DNA from: Candidatus Hydrogenedentota bacterium
GTDB lineage: Bacteria; Hydrogenedentota; Hydrogenedentia; Hydrogenedentales; CAILVY01
Reading direction: 5' to 3'
Assembly: GCA_029565395.1 (NCBI GenBank)
Contig: JAKQOG010000189.1
Location: 36,855 to 100,854, forward strand
Length of the DNA: 64,000 nt
In this document: positions 63,559 through 64,000 of the stretch, one piece after another
How the letters are laid out: each line of letters begins with the position of its first letter
Position numbering within the stretch: position 1 is the first letter of the stretch
The notes under the pieces: generated by a model
Databases searched by the model: none
What the model saw: the letters and a program-made list of their open reading frames with translations, nothing else
What the model was told of the DNA's origin: nothing
Made by a program: the position numbers and the translations under genes

Positions 63559-64000
63559 TTATGGTGCAAACCCTGGACAATACCCATCCTCAGAGCCCTC
63601 TTCGGGGCAATAGTGATAACCATTGGAATTGTAAAACTGAATGATGCGGAGCAGTTCCGTCAGGCCGATCTGCCAATCATTCGGATTATAATCGCTATCA
63701 TGAGGCAGACAGCTTTGGTCTCCAGGCCCAGGCGCATACCCATCCTCACTGCCTGCTTCACAATGGAACCCATTCGAATTATACAACTGGATTACACGCA
63801 GCAATTCTGATAAATCAATTTTATGATCCCGGTCCTGATCGGCCGTCATAAATCCGGATTCACCTTCTTCCTGACCCTCTGAGATGCCTTCCGCTTGGCC
63901 TTCCACCACACCTTCCGCCTGACCCTCTGCTATTCCTTCTTCAAAACCCTCCGCTTGACCCTCATCCGACCCTTCTTCAGCACCTTCTAGCTGACCTTCA
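63559..64000 (-). CDS. Partial Glu-Gly-repeat protein with two EF-hand-like modules (C-terminal part)
   Basis: The minus-strand frame is open from the right edge to the stop at 63559, so the track start at 63909 (GTG) is only an internal codon. Upstream residues continue as EGQxEG/EEG repeats. The C-terminal part has an ideal EF-hand loop, DQDRDHKIDLSE, and a second variant DYNPNDWQIGLTE. Each is followed by LLR(V/I)IQ(L/F)YNSNG and a GSEDGY(A/C)PG end. This looks like a calcium-binding, dockerin-like surface module. The gene is cut by the window edge. Confidence 0.75.
   Translation of the reverse strand, partial: EGQLEGAEEGSDEGQAEGFEEGIAEGQAEGVVEGQAEGISEGQEEGESGFMTADQDRDHKIDLSELLRVIQLYNSNGFHCEAGSEDGYAPGPGDQSCLPHDSDYNPNDWQIGLTELLRIIQFYNSNGYHYCPEEGSEDGYCPGFAP

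Noticed and set aside
1-64000. tRNA, rRNA, prophage or integrase genes
   Set aside because: I scanned by eye and saw no tRNA-like cloverleaf with a conserved T-arm, no rRNA and no phage genes; small RNAs cannot be ruled out without a covariance search.

Overview
The window is about 64 kb of a bacterial chromosome with moderate to high GC, densely coding, with no rRNA, tRNA, phage or CRISPR array that I can see. The best guess for the host is a Candidatus Hydrogenedentota-like (or related PVC/Lentisphaerae-type) bacterium. This is an inference from several traits: Glu-Gly-rich surface proteins with a short Cys/TM/Arg C-terminal tail, EF-hand/dockerin-like 'LLRVIQ..N..G' modules ending in 'DGYAPG', many secreted glycoside hydrolases, a Tat-exported Gfo/Idh/MocA oxidoreductase, and abundant palindromic intergenic repeats with a RAYT-type transposase.

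Positions 1-15467 (all + strand) hold a LacI-regulated sugar-acid catabolic locus. It has a D-2-hydroxyacid dehydrogenase, a LacI regulator, a promoter with two overlapping palindromes that look like its operator, then an SDR, a sugar-porter MFS, a Tat-exported mutarotase-like protein, a 2-keto-3-deoxy-sugar kinase, a KDPG-type aldolase, a URO-D-like protein, an Ldh2 dehydrogenase, a second D-2-hydroxyacid dehydrogenase, a fumarylacetoacetase-fold hydrolase, an UlaG-like MBL protein, E1-beta, E1-alpha, a free-standing lipoyl-domain protein and an SDR that lacks the catalytic Tyr. The kinase plus aldolase give a phosphorylative route to pyruvate. The SDR/Ldh2/FAH set would suit a diketo (non-phosphorylative) route.

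Positions 15468-16642 are repeat-rich and contain an orphan Phd/YefM-like antitoxin. Positions 16643-46300 are a mosaic of carbohydrate-active and secreted proteins: GH13, a GH99-like protein, LarA-like racemase, a beta-helix/C-type-lectin surface protein, a clan GH-A hydrolase, a GH20-like protein, a true GH20, a LamG/kelch-like protein, a DUF6259-like glycosidase, an SGNH hydrolase, a Gfo/Idh/MocA protein, PpnP, LysE, an ECF sigma factor with a C-terminal membrane tail, and a C45-type Ntn hydrolase. A RAYT transposase at 28847 lies between short terminal inverted repeats. Related repeat units without a transposase occur at 16407, 29321 and 42938.

Positions 46337-62909 (all - strand) carry an SGNH protein, an epimerase-SDR fusion, a glycyl radical enzyme, and a complete protoporphyrin-route haem operon in the order hemA-hemC-hemD-hemB-hemL-hemE-hemN-hemH-hemY. 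Most neighbours overlap or lie within about 15 bases of each other. The right edge holds a small membrane protein and the C-terminal end of a second Glu-Gly-rich protein with two EF-hand-like modules.
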